In this document: piece by piece, positions 43,474 to 52,158 of the stretch | Layout of the letters: every line of letters starts with the position of its first letter | How positions within the stretch are numbered: position 1 is the stretch's first letter | Assembly: GCF_025465545.1 (NCBI RefSeq) | Contig: NZ_JAODMK010000011.1 | Location: 1-64,000, forward strand | From: Naasia sp. | Lineage (GTDB): Bacteria; Actinomycetota; Actinomycetes; Actinomycetales; Microbacteriaceae | Direction: 5' to 3' | DNA length: 64,000 nucleotides | Notes under the pieces: generated by a model | Told to the model about the DNA's origin: nothing | Seen by the model: only the letters and a program-made list of their open reading frames with translations | Database searches by the model: none | Made by a program: the position numbers and the translations under genes

Positions 43474-43563
43474 GCCACTCGCTCCACGGCCACAAGCGTA
43501 GCGACGGGCATCCCGCACACTGTGGCGGGGCGGGCGGCTATGGTCTCGGGGCGCCCGCTCCGC

Positions 43564-44058
43564 TCACCAGCCGAGGGTGCCGGGGGCGCCCTTGAACGGC
43601 CCCACCACTCGGGGGGTGATCCAGCCGCCGTAGAAGCCGCCCTGCTGCGGCTCCACTGGTTCCCCGTCCACCTCGCACGCGTCCATCGCTCCGGGGTAGA
43701 GGGAGACGTGATCGACCAGCTCCTCGTAGCCCGGCAGTGGGGACGAGTAGGTCCACGCGGCACGCTCGGCGACGGCTCCCCCTCCCTCCACATCCAGGTA
43801 GGAGGCGCGTCCCTTGTACTCGCACACCGAGAACCCGGCCGCGGGGGTCAGCGCCCCGGGGGCGAACGCCGACCGCGGGAGGTAGTAGGCAGGCGGATGG
43901 CTCGTCTCGAGCACCCGGAGGGCCTCACGGGTGTCGGCGACAACGACGCCGCCCAACCGCACGACCACCCGCTGCCCGCTCGCCTCCACGCGGGGCGGGC
44001 GGGGGTAGCCCCAGACCGACTCCTGGCCGGGGCCCGGAGGAATGCGCGTTGTCGTCAT
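43564..44058 (-). CDS. DUF427 domain protein
   Basis: 164 residues. DUF427 beta-barrel signatures: SVWGYPRPPRVEASGQRVVVRLGGVVVADTREALRVLETSHPPAYYLP, then CEYKGRASYLDV and WTYSSPLPGYEEL. Ends WITPRVVGPFKGAPGTLGW. Function unknown. Leaderless: TAGCGT lies six bases before the ATG. Divergent from metY, with only 108 bases between their starts. Confidence 0.88.
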   Translation of the reverse strand: MTTTRIPPGPGQESVWGYPRPPRVEASGQRVVVRLGGVVVADTREALRVLETSHPPAYYLPRSAFAPGALTPAAGFSVCEYKGRASYLDVEGGGAVAERAAWTYSSPLPGYEELVDHVSLYPGAMDACEVDGEPVEPQQGGFYGGWITPRVVGPFKGAPGTLGW

Positions 44059-44064
44059 GCCGGC

Positions 44065-44070
44065 ACGCTA
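44065..44070 (-). promoter_or_regulatory. -10 box of the DUF427 gene, leaderless
   Basis: TAGCGT on the minus strand, then GCCGGC, then ATG. Confidence 0.55.
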
Positions 44071-44154
44071 GGGGTTCGCGCTGACCGAACGCCGACGACC
44101 GGTGCGCGTTACGTCCTGTGGCGGCTCGCCATCGAGACTCCCGTCCGCGCCCGG

Positions 44155-44160
44155 TACGGT
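44155..44160 (+). promoter_or_regulatory. -10 box of metY, leaderless
   Basis: TACGGT, then GCCCTC, then ATG at 44167; no ribosome site. Confidence 0.55.
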
Positions 44161-44166
44161 GCCCTC

Positions 44167-45462
44167 ATGACCGACCGCGCCTACGGCTTCCGCACCCGGG
44201 CCATCCACGCTGGCAACATCCCCGACGCCGTCACCGGCGCGCGTGCCGTTCCCATCTATCAGTCGACGGCCTTCGTCTTCGACGACACCGCGGACGCCGC
44301 GTCGCGGTTCGCCCTGCAGAAGTACGGAAACATCTACAGCCGCCTGGCCAATCCCACCGTCGCGAGCTTCGAGGAGCGGATCGCGTCGCTCGAGGGTGGC
44401 CTCGGGGCGGTGGCGACGGCGAGCGGGCTGTCGGCGCAGTACATCACCTTCGCCTCCCTGGCCGGCGCGGGGGACCACATCGTGGCGAGCGCGTCCCTCT
44501 ACGGCGGCTCGGTCACCCAGCTGGACGTCACCCTTCGCCGCTTCGGGATCGACACGACGTTCGTGCGGGGAACCGATCCCGCCGACTACGCGGCGGCCAT
44601 CCGTCCGGAGACGAAGCTCCTGTTCGTGGAGACGATCGCCAATCCTTCCGGCGAGATCGCCGACCTCGAGGGTCTGGCGGCCGTCGCGCACGCGTCGAAT
44701 GTCCCGCTCATCGTCGACTCGACCGTCGCGACCCCCTACCTGAATCGGCCGATCGAGTGGGGCGCCGACGTGGTCATCCACTCCGCCACCAAGTTCCTCG
44801 GCGGGCACGGCACCACGCTCGGCGGCGTGGTCGTCGAGAGCGGACGCTTCCCCTGGGCGAACGAGCGCTTCCCCCTCTTCGACCAGCCGGTCCCCCATTA
44901 CGGCGGCCTGAACTGGCATGGGAACTTCGGTGAGTACGCCTTCCTCACCCGGCTGCGCGCCGAGCAGCTGCGCGACATCGGTCCCGCGCTCAGCCCGCAT
45001 TCGGCGTTCCTCCTCGCCCAGGGCGTGGAGACCCTGCCGTTCCGGCTCCAGGCGCACGTGGACAACGCGCGCCTGGTCGCCGAGTGGCTCGCCGGCGACG
45101 ACCGCATCGAGTACGTCAACTGGGCGGGACTCCCAGCTCACCCTCACCACGAGCGCGCGGCGAAGTACCTGCCGAAGGGTCCTGGGTCCGTCTTCAGCTT
45201 CGGCGTGAAGGGCGGCCGAGAGGTCGGCAGCCGCTTCATCGAGTCGCTCGACCTCGCAAGCCATGTCGCCAACATCGGCGACACGAAGACTCTGGTCATC
45301 CACCCGGCATCCACCACGCACGCCCAGCTCAGCGAGCAGCAGCTCAGCGACGCGGGAGTCGGCCCGGGGCTGGTGCGGATCAGCGTGGGCATCGAGGATG
45401 GAGACGACATCGTCTACGACATCGATCAAGCGCTCACGGCGGCACGGAAGGCGGCGGGATGA
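44167..45462 (+). CDS. metY: O-acetylhomoserine aminocarboxypropyltransferase (sulfhydrylase)
   Basis: 431 residues. Cys/Met-metabolism PLP enzyme: TRAIHAGNIPDAVTGARAVPIYQSTAFVFDD at the start, IYSRLANPTVASFEERIASLEGG, and the PLP lysine in HSATKFLGGHGTTLGGVVV. The length and the insert around EYAFLTRLRAEQLRDIG fit MetY rather than MetB/MetC. It makes homocysteine from O-acetylhomoserine and sulfide. The stop overlaps the CoA-binding gene start (ATGA). First gene of the sulfur block. Confidence 0.93.
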   Translation: MTDRAYGFRTRAIHAGNIPDAVTGARAVPIYQSTAFVFDDTADAASRFALQKYGNIYSRLANPTVASFEERIASLEGGLGAVATASGLSAQYITFASLAGAGDHIVASASLYGGSVTQLDVTLRRFGIDTTFVRGTDPADYAAAIRPETKLLFVETIANPSGEIADLEGLAAVAHASNVPLIVDSTVATPYLNRPIEWGADVVIHSATKFLGGHGTTLGGVVVESGRFPWANERFPLFDQPVPHYGGLNWHGNFGEYAFLTRLRAEQLRDIGPALSPHSAFLLAQGVETLPFRLQAHVDNARLVAEWLAGDDRIEYVNWAGLPAHPHHERAAKYLPKGPGSVFSFGVKGGREVGSRFIESLDLASHVANIGDTKTLVIHPASTTHAQLSEQQLSDAGVGPGLVRISVGIEDGDDIVYDIDQALTAARKAAG

Positions 45463-46046
45463 CCCTCACCGAAGATTCCCCGGAGCAGAGCGTGACGAGC
45501 CAGCTCGCCAACGGACTCACCTGCGACCTCCCCGCCGGCTCCCCGCTGGCGAGGCTCCTCAAGTCGCAGCGCACCTGGGTGGGCCCGTCGGCGAAGGAGC
45601 GGCTCGCCATCCTTCGCCGCGCCAAGTCGATCGCCATCGTCGGCGCCTCCCCCAACCCGTCACGGTCGAGCTACTTCGTGGGCACCTACCTGCTGCAGTC
45701 CAGCGACTACCGGGTCTACTTCGTGAATCCCCATGCGACAGAGATCCTCGGTCACCGCGCCTACCCGGACCTCGCGTCGCTGCCCGAGGTCCCCGACATC
45801 GTCGATGTGTTCCGCAAGGCGAGCGACATCCCGTCCGTCATCGACGACGTACTGGCGGTCGGCGCCAAGACCGTGTGGGTGCAGCTCGGCATCTGGAACC
45901 AGGAGGCCGCCGAATACGGTGAGGCTCATGGACTCACCGTCGTGATGGACCGCTGCCTCAAGGTGGAGCACGCCCGGTTCCACGGCGGGCTGCACCTCCT
46001 GGGCTTCGACACCGGTCAGATCAGCTCCCGCAAGGCGATCCGCTAG
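45459..46046 (+). CDS. CoA-binding domain protein linked to metY
   Basis: 195 residues. After a 50-residue N-terminal helix region comes a Rossmann CoA-binding domain: SIAIVGASPNPSRSSYFVGTYLLQSSDYRVYFVNPHATEILGHRAYPDLASLPEVPDIVDVFRKASD, then VWVQLGIWNQEAAEYGEAHGLTVVMDRCLKVEH. Similar to YccU-like proteins. It overlaps metY by four bases. The pairing with MetY suggests a role in homocysteine or acyl-thioester handling; that is inference. Confidence 0.88.
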   Translation: MTLTEDSPEQSVTSQLANGLTCDLPAGSPLARLLKSQRTWVGPSAKERLAILRRAKSIAIVGASPNPSRSSYFVGTYLLQSSDYRVYFVNPHATEILGHRAYPDLASLPEVPDIVDVFRKASDIPSVIDDVLAVGAKTVWVQLGIWNQEAAEYGEAHGLTVVMDRCLKVEHARFHGGLHLLGFDTGQISSRKAIR

Positions 46047-46306
46047 CACCTCGCCCCCGCCTCGCCTCGCCCGGCACTGCGGAGGCGATCGCCCATAGTG
46101 GCGCGCTCTCGCCCTCACGTCCACCCCCCGCGGACCGCGAGAACACGCCCGATCCGCGGCGCGGCGGGCAGGGATCGAGCTCCGCGGACTTCGGCGCCTC
46201 GTCACGGAGAGTCATGTGGCGTCGCGGTCCGTAACGAGAATTCCTCGCTTTGTTCCGAGTGGCTAGCGTCGCCGCCACACCTTCCTCTGAGCATTCCGGA
46301 GTTCCC
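46047..46306 (+). promoter_or_regulatory. 260-base intergenic region before the NlpA-type importer
   Basis: No gene. Near the end it has GTAACGAGAATTCCTCGCTTTGTTCC and TAGCGT, a likely promoter/operator region for the importer genes. No S-box, SAM or T-box signature was recognised. Confidence 0.4.
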
Positions 46307-47236
46307 ATGTCGATCGACACGTCCGCCCCCTCGTCCGCCCAACCTGCCGAGCGCGGCTTCGAGTTGCGCAAGCGACGCCGCTGGCCCTGGATCGTCGCAG
46401 CGCTGGTCGTCGTCGCGCTGGTGGCCGGCTTCTTCGTGGTGCGGGCTCTGCAGAGCGGCGGCGCCAACGCTGCGGCGGGCGACCACTTCGGCCGCGACCT
46501 CAAGGTCGCGTTCCTCAGCACCGATGCCGCACAGGAGGCATTCCTCCAGTTCATCGCAGACGACATCGCCTCCGATTACGACATCACGGTGGAGCCGGTC
46601 GGCGTCGGCGACCCGAACCAGCTTCACGCGGCGGTCAGCGACGGGGAGATCGCCGCAACCATCTACGCCCACGCGCCGTGGATCGAGCAGGCGAACGCCG
46701 CGAACGGCTGGACCCTCGAGCCGACCGAGCCGGTGTTCCAGTGGGCGTACTCCCTCTGGTCGTCCCAGTACGGGAGCTTCGACGAGCTGCCGGACGGGGC
46801 GAACATCGCCATCCTCGACGACCCGGCCAACACCGCGCAGGCCCTCCTGCTCCTGGCGAACGACGGCCAGATCACGCTCGATCCCGGGGTGGACGCCGCC
46901 AAGGCCACCCTCGACGACATCGCCGAGAACCCTCGTGAGCTGCACTTCACGCCGATCGCATTCGGCACCGCGGCGCGCACCCTCGACGACTTCGACGGGA
47001 TCATCAGCTACAACTTCGAGTTCGCCGCCGCTGACATCCCCGCCGAGTACAAGATCTACGCCCCCGAGGCGCCCCTCGTCTTCGCGTCGCAGCTGGCGAT
47101 CAGCCAGCCGTATGTCGACGAGGCGAGCGTGAAGGACCTCATCGCGGCCTTCGCCGACCCTCGCGTGGAGGACTTCCTCGCGACGACCGAGGACCCGGCC
47201 GTCAAGGGCCAGCTCGCGCCGGTCAGCGGGCGATGA
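46307..47236 (+). CDS. NlpA/MetQ-like substrate-binding protein, membrane-anchored
   Basis: 309 residues. Instead of a lipobox it has an uncleaved-looking anchor: a basic stretch KRRRWPW followed by a helix IVAALVVVALVAGFFVV (about 27-47). The NlpA domain follows: LKVAFLSTDAAQEAFLQFIADDIA, VGDPNQLHAAVSDGEIAATIYAHAPWIEQAN, and SQPYVDEASVKDLI. In this family the ligand is methionine or a related sulfur or phosphonate compound. The stop overlaps the ATPase start by four bases. Start chosen for GGAG eight bases upstream. Confidence 0.85.
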   Translation: MSIDTSAPSSAQPAERGFELRKRRRWPWIVAALVVVALVAGFFVVRALQSGGANAAAGDHFGRDLKVAFLSTDAAQEAFLQFIADDIASDYDITVEPVGVGDPNQLHAAVSDGEIAATIYAHAPWIEQANAANGWTLEPTEPVFQWAYSLWSSQYGSFDELPDGANIAILDDPANTAQALLLLANDGQITLDPGVDAAKATLDDIAENPRELHFTPIAFGTAARTLDDFDGIISYNFEFAAADIPAEYKIYAPEAPLVFASQLAISQPYVDEASVKDLIAAFADPRVEDFLATTEDPAVKGQLAPVSGR

Positions 47237-48258
47237 TCGTCCTCGACCGGCTCACCAAGGAGTACGTCGTCGGGGGCGCCGCCTCCCGGGTCCTCGACGA
47301 CGTGTCCCTGACGGTCGAACGCGGTGAGATCGCCGCCGTGGTCGGGCCGAGCGGCGCCGGAAAGAGCACGCTCGCGAAGTGCATCAATCTCCTGGAGCGG
47401 CCGACCAGTGGCCGGGTCCTGGTCGACGGAGTCGAGCTCAGCGCGCTCCGTGGACGGGCGCTGCGCCGCTCCCGGCATTCCATCGGCACCATCTTCCAGG
47501 GCGCCAGCCTGCTGCGGCGCCGGACGGCCGCCGACAACGTGGCCCTTCCCCTCGACTACTTCGGCGTCACCCCCGCCGACCGCCACCGCCGGGTGGCCGA
47601 GGTGCTCGAGCTGGTGGGACTCAGCGACAAGGCCGCCGCCTACCCGGCCCAGCTCTCCGGCGGCCAGCAGCAGCGCGTGGGAATCGCCAGAGCGCTCGCC
47701 CTCCGGCCGGGCATCCTGCTGGCCGACGAAGCGACCAGCGGACTCGACCCGGACACTACCGCGTCGATCCTCGGGCTCCTCCGGGACCTGCGGGACGAGC
47801 TCGACCTCACCGTGATCCTCATCACCCACGAGATGGACGTGGTCCGCGACGCGGCGGACACCGTGTGGCGGCTGGAATCCGGCCGGGTCGCCGAGTCCGG
47901 TCCGCTGACAGCGATCCTCGCCGACGCGGGCTCGCGGTTGCGGGGCCAGCTGCTGCCGCACCGACCGGCCGCGGCCGGGGACGAGGGCGTGCGGACCTGG
48001 CAGCTCTCCTACGGCGCTGACCTCGTTCCGGCGGATTGGCTGCTCCGGGTGGCCGACGAGGTGGACGCACGGATCGGGCTGCTCGGCGCCACGGTCGAGT
48101 CGGTGCACGGCCGCCTCGCCGGCCGCGTCACGGTCGCGTTTCCCGGCGATCTGCCCGAGGGCCGGATCCACGCCGCTCTGGGGAGGGTGGGCCTCACCGG
48201 GCAGCCGACGCTCGTCCCGTCAGCTCAGGCCGAGCTCCCGGAACGGGCGAGCGCATGA
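47233..48258 (+). CDS. metN: ABC importer ATPase with NIL domain (MetN-like)
   Basis: 341 residues. ATPase: Walker A GPSGAGKST, signature LSGGQQQRVGIARAL, Walker B ILLADEATSGLDPDT and H-loop ITHEMDVV. C-terminal NIL domain (about 250-330) with VRTWQLSYGADLVPADWLLRVADEVDA, which in MetN senses methionine and inhibits transport. Spans the middle of the SBP-ATPase-permease trio with overlapping ends. Confidence 0.9.
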   Translation: MIVLDRLTKEYVVGGAASRVLDDVSLTVERGEIAAVVGPSGAGKSTLAKCINLLERPTSGRVLVDGVELSALRGRALRRSRHSIGTIFQGASLLRRRTAADNVALPLDYFGVTPADRHRRVAEVLELVGLSDKAAAYPAQLSGGQQQRVGIARALALRPGILLADEATSGLDPDTTASILGLLRDLRDELDLTVILITHEMDVVRDAADTVWRLESGRVAESGPLTAILADAGSRLRGQLLPHRPAAAGDEGVRTWQLSYGADLVPADWLLRVADEVDARIGLLGATVESVHGRLAGRVTVAFPGDLPEGRIHAALGRVGLTGQPTLVPSAQAELPERASA

Positions 48259-48923
48259 ACACCCCCTGGAGCGACGTGCCGGAGCTGCTGATCCCGGCGC
48301 TCGGCGAAACCCTCGTGATGGTGGGGATCGTGATGCTGCTCATCGTCCTGCTCGGCACTCCCCTCGGGCTCGTGCTGCACAACACCTCGCCCTCCGGCCT
48401 GTTCCCGAATCGGGGGCTGTACGCGGCGATCTCCAGCATCACGAACGTCGGCCGGTCGCTGCCCTTCCTCGTCCTGATGGCGGCGGTGATCCCGTTCACG
48501 CGGTTCGTGGTCGGCACCAACATCGGAGTGGGCGCCGCGATCGTGCCCATGACGCTGGCGGGCATCCCGTTCGCCGCCCGGCTCGTGCAGAACGCGATCC
48601 GGGAGGTTCCCCGCGAGATCACGGCGGCGGGGATCGCGGCGGGAGGCTCGCCGGTGCAGATCATCCGCACCGTGCAGCTCTCCGAAGCCCTCCCAGGTCT
48701 CGTCGGCGGCTTCACCATCAACCTCATCGCCCTGATCGAGTACTCCGCGATCGCCGGCGCCATCGGCGCGGGCGGCCTCGGCTACCTCGCCGTCAACTAC
48801 GGCTACCAGCGCTTCGACGGCACCATCATGCTCTCCTGCGTCGTCACGCTGATCCTCGCAGCGCAGCTCCTCCAGTTCGCCGGCGACCGCACGGTCGCCC
48901 GGCTCACCCGCACCGCCTCATGA
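48255..48923 (+). CDS. metI: ABC importer permease (MetI-like)
   Basis: 222 residues, five helices. Permease EAA-like loop: NAIREVPREITAAGIAAGGSPVQIIRTVQLSEALPGLVGG. GLGYLAVNYGYQRFDGTIM at the end is the MetI pattern. ATG overlaps the metN-like stop. The monooxygenase gene starts 29 bases later with AGAGGAC as ribosome site. Confidence 0.9.
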   Translation: MNTPWSDVPELLIPALGETLVMVGIVMLLIVLLGTPLGLVLHNTSPSGLFPNRGLYAAISSITNVGRSLPFLVLMAAVIPFTRFVVGTNIGVGAAIVPMTLAGIPFAARLVQNAIREVPREITAAGIAAGGSPVQIIRTVQLSEALPGLVGGFTINLIALIEYSAIAGAIGAGGLGYLAVNYGYQRFDGTIMLSCVVTLILAAQLLQFAGDRTVARLTRTAS

Positions 48924-48951
48924 CCCTTCCGAATCCAGCAGAGGACACGAC

Positions 48952-50388
48952 ATGACCACGCAGCGCATCGCCTTCAACGCCTTCGACATGACCTGCATCG
49001 CGCACCAGTCCCCCGGGCTCTGGACGCACCCCCAGGATCAGTCCACCCGGTACAAGGACCTCGACTACTGGACCGAGCTGGCCACGCTGCTCGAGAAGGG
49101 CAAGTTCGACAACCTCTTCATCGCGGACGTGCTCGGCGTGTACGACACCTACCAAGGCTCGCCCGACGCCTCCATCCGCCGGGCCATGCAGGTTCCCGTG
49201 CACGACCCGCTGATGCAGGTCTCCGCCATGGCCGCCGTCACGCAGAAGCTGGGCTTCGGCATCACCGTCTCGGCCACCTACGAGCAGCCGTACGCCCTCG
49301 CGCGCCGCTTCAGCTCCCTCGACCACCTCACCAAGGGCCGCATCGCCTGGAACATCGTGACCAGCTACCTCGACGGCGCCGCCCGCAACCTCGGTCACGC
49401 CCGCCAGATCTCCCACGACGAGCGCTACGCCCTCGCTGAAGAGGTCGTCGAGGTCTGCTACAAGCTCTGGGAGGGATCATGGGACGACGACGCGGTCATC
49501 GACGACCGGGCGGCGCAGATCTACGCCGACCCGGCGAAGGTCCGCGGCATCGGCCACGAGGGGACCTACTTCTCGGTGCCCGGCGTGCACCTCTCGGAGC
49601 CGTCGCCGCAGCGCACCCCGGTGATCTGGCAGGCCGGCACCTCGTCCACCGGGCGCGGCTTCGCCGCGAGGCACGCGGAGGCGGTCTTCACCGTCGCACC
49701 GACGCCCGCCACGCTCCGCCGCTACGTCGACGACATCCGCAGCACCGCCGAGCTCGAAGGACGCGACCCCCGCAGCCTCAAGATCTTCACCGAGATCACG
49801 ATCGTGACCGCCGCGACCGACGAGGCCGCGCAGGCGAAGTACGACGAGTACCTCTCCTACACCGACTACGAGGGAGCGCTGGCGTTCTATGCCGGCATCA
49901 CCGGCATCGACCTGTCCCAGCTCGACCCCCACCAGCCCCTGCAGTACGTGGACACCGACTCCGCCCGCTTCGCGCTCGAGATCTTCTCCAAGGCGGACCC
50001 CGACCGGACCTGGACTCCGCACGAGGTCGCCAAGTTCGTCGGCATCGGCGCGATGGGACCGGTCCTGGTGGGCGGCCCCGCCACCGTGGCCGACGAGATC
50101 GAGCGCTGGATCGACGACGCGGACATCGACGGCTTCAACCTCGCCTACGCCATCACGCCCGGCACGTTCGAGGACTTCATCGAGTTCGTGGTGCCCGAGC
50201 TGCAGGCGCGCGGCCGGTACTGGGACGACTACGACGAGGCGAACACCGTCCGCGAGCGCCTGTACGGCGTGGGTCAGGCGCGGGTCCGGGACGACCACCC
50301 TGCCGCGAAGTACCGCGGAGGCCGGAACCTCGGTGTCGCCGAGGACGCGCTCGATCTCGTGGGGGCCGGCGATGCCGCATCCGTCTAG
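48952..50388 (+). CDS. NtaA/SnaA/SoxA-type flavin-dependent monooxygenase
   Basis: 478 residues. Bacterial-luciferase-like TIM barrel: QRIAFNAFDMTCIAHQSPGLWTHPQDQSTRYKDLDYW, then ARRFSSLDHLTKGRIAWNIVTSYLDGAARNLG, and HEGTYFSVPGVHLSEPSPQRTPVIWQAG. These match two-component FMNH2 monooxygenases that split dibenzothiophene-sulfones, alkyl sulfones or nitrilotriacetate. Context (metY, sulfur-type importer, FMN reductase) favours an organosulfur substrate. It overlaps the FMN reductase gene by 17 bases. Confidence 0.9.
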   Translation: MTTQRIAFNAFDMTCIAHQSPGLWTHPQDQSTRYKDLDYWTELATLLEKGKFDNLFIADVLGVYDTYQGSPDASIRRAMQVPVHDPLMQVSAMAAVTQKLGFGITVSATYEQPYALARRFSSLDHLTKGRIAWNIVTSYLDGAARNLGHARQISHDERYALAEEVVEVCYKLWEGSWDDDAVIDDRAAQIYADPAKVRGIGHEGTYFSVPGVHLSEPSPQRTPVIWQAGTSSTGRGFAARHAEAVFTVAPTPATLRRYVDDIRSTAELEGRDPRSLKIFTEITIVTAATDEAAQAKYDEYLSYTDYEGALAFYAGITGIDLSQLDPHQPLQYVDTDSARFALEIFSKADPDRTWTPHEVAKFVGIGAMGPVLVGGPATVADEIERWIDDADIDGFNLAYAITPGTFEDFIEFVVPELQARGRYWDDYDEANTVRERLYGVGQARVRDDHPAAKYRGGRNLGVAEDALDLVGAGDAASV

Positions 50389-51034
50389 CCCATCGGTCGA
50401 CACGCTCCCGCGGCCCGGCGACCGGCACGCCGCCTCGTCGCCGGGCAGGGTACTCACGGTCGTCGGGGTGAGCGGATCGCCGACGACGCCGTCCAAGACG
50501 AGCGTGCTGGTCGGCGAGGTCGCGGGTGCGTTCGCGGCCGGCCTGGGCGGGCGAGCGTCGCTTCTCGAGCTCGCCCCCCTGCTGCCGGAACTGGCCGCGG
50601 GACCGTCGCGGACCGACCTCGGGAAGAACGCCCGCCTCGCCCTGGAAGAGGTCGAGGCCGCCGACCTGATCGTGGTCGGCTCGCCCGCCTACCGGGCGAC
50701 CTACACGGGACTCTTCAAGCTGTTCTTCGACCACATCGGCCAGTACGCCCTCGTCGACAAGCCGGTCGTGCTGACGGCGACCGGCGGAAGCGACCGGCAC
50801 GCCCTCCTCGTCGAGCACCAGATGCGTCCCCTGTTCGGCTTCTTCCAAGCGCTCACCCTGCCGCTCGGGATCTTCGCCCAATCCAGCGACCTGGAGGGCT
50901 ATCGCCTCTCATCGGCAGACCTGCGCCACCGCATCGACGTCTCGGTCCGGCGCACCCTTCCGCTCATCTCGTCGCAGCTCGGGGGTGACACCGGAGGCAG
51001 GTCCCGCGACTTCGCCCGTCCCGACGCCTTCTGA
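50372..51034 (+). CDS. NAD(P)H-dependent FMN reductase (MsuE/SsuE-like)
   Basis: 220 residues. Flavodoxin-like reductase: [18 protein letters not shown] phosphate loop, [27 protein letters not shown] flavin loop, and [26 protein letters not shown] 25-residue leader precedes the core. Supplies FMNH2 to the monooxygenase encoded just before it. The start lies inside the end of that gene, so they are translationally coupled. Confidence 0.9.
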   Translation: MPHPSSPSVDTLPRPGDRHAASSPGRVLTVVGVSGSPTTPSKTSVLVGEVAGAFAAGLGGRASLLELAPLLPELAAGPSRTDLGKNARLALEEVEAADLIVVGSPAYRATYTGLFKLFFDHIGQYALVDKPVVLTATGGSDRHALLVEHQMRPLFGFFQALTLPLGIFAQSSDLEGYRLSSADLRHRIDVSVRRTLPLISSQLGGDTGGRSRDFARPDAF

Positions 51035-51085
51035 CCTGGCCGACCGCTCCCCCGGGGCTCGGAACGGGCGTGCAGGCGCCGGTAC

Positions 51086-51091
51086 TAGGCT
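51086..51091 (+). promoter_or_regulatory. -10 box of the AAA ATPase gene, leaderless
   Basis: TAGGCT, seven bases, then ATG at 51099; no ribosome site. Confidence 0.5.
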
Positions 51092-51098
51092 CCCCCGC

Positions 51099-52121
51099 AT
51101 GGCTGCCCGCCGCGACCCGCTCGAGGACCTGCGCGATGCCGTCGGCCACCTGGCCGATCAGCTCAAGCGCCCCGGCTTCCAGCGGGTCGACGACCTGGTG
51201 GGCGACATCTTCGGCGGACGTCCCTCGCCCGCGCGGCCGCTCGCGGAGGTGCAGGCCGACCTCGACCGCCTCGTCGGGCTCGACGTGGTCAAGGAGCAGG
51301 TCCGTGCGCTCGTCGCCTTTCTGCAGGTCCAAGCGCGTCGCAAGGCGCACGACCTGCCCGAGGTCGCGACCTCCCAGCATCTGGTGTTCCTCGGCAACCC
51401 CGGCACCGGCAAGACCACGGTGGCGCGGCTCCTGGCGGAGATGTACCGGTCCATCGGCCTCCTGCAGAAGGGGCACCTGGTCGAGGTCGATCGATCCGGC
51501 CTCGTCGGGCAGTACGTCGGCGCGACTGCGCTCAAGACCGACCGGGTGATCCGGCGGGCGCTGGACGGCGTCCTCTTCATCGACGAGGCCTACGCCCTCG
51601 CTCCCGAGGACGGACGGGGCGACTTCGGACCCGAAGCGATCGAGGTCCTGCTCAAGCGGATGGAGGACCACCGGCACCGACTGGTGGTCATCGTGGCCGG
51701 CTACCCGCGCCTGATGGACGCCTTCCTGCTCTCGAACCCGGGGCTGCGCTCCCGGTTCGCGCGCGAGATCACCTTCCCCGACTACTCCGTCGACGAGCTC
51801 GAGGCGATCTTCACGACCACCGTGGAGCAGCACGAGTACACCCTGGAGCCCGGCGCCGAGCAGACGGTCCGGAGCATCCTCACCGGCCTGCGTGCGGGCG
51901 AGGACTCCGGCAACGCCCGCTTCGCCCGCACGCTGTTCGAGCAGGCGCTCAACCGGCAAGCGCTCCGGCTGTCCCGCAACCAGGACCGCAGCCTCGACGC
52001 GCTCGATCGCACAGAGGTGATGACGCTCACCGCGGACGACATCGCCGAGGCCGCCCGCGCCCTGGGCGAGGAACCGGCGCCCGAGCAGGAGCCGTCGCGC
52101 TGGCGGCGCTGGCTCGGCTGA
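51099..52121 (+). CDS. CbbX/SpoVK-like AAA+ ATPase
   Basis: 340 residues. AAA+ core with Walker [25 protein letters not shown], the pore-loop region [15 protein letters not shown], Walker [12 protein letters not shown], sensor 1 VVIVAGYP and the arginine finger in [10 protein letters not shown] short helical N-terminus precedes it. Similar to CbbX and the ATPase half of type VII EccA, but no ESX or Rubisco genes are near. Probably a chaperone-like remodeler. Leaderless. Ends in WRRWLG, a basic aromatic tail. Confidence 0.88.
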   Translation: MAARRDPLEDLRDAVGHLADQLKRPGFQRVDDLVGDIFGGRPSPARPLAEVQADLDRLVGLDVVKEQVRALVAFLQVQARRKAHDLPEVATSQHLVFLGNPGTGKTTVARLLAEMYRSIGLLQKGHLVEVDRSGLVGQYVGATALKTDRVIRRALDGVLFIDEAYALAPEDGRGDFGPEAIEVLLKRMEDHRHRLVVIVAGYPRLMDAFLLSNPGLRSRFAREITFPDYSVDELEAIFTTTVEQHEYTLEPGAEQTVRSILTGLRAGEDSGNARFARTLFEQALNRQALRLSRNQDRSLDALDRTEVMTLTADDIAEAARALGEEPAPEQEPSRWRRWLG

Positions 52122-52158
52122 AGCCGCACGGCACGGCCTCGGGAGCAGCGACCGAGGA

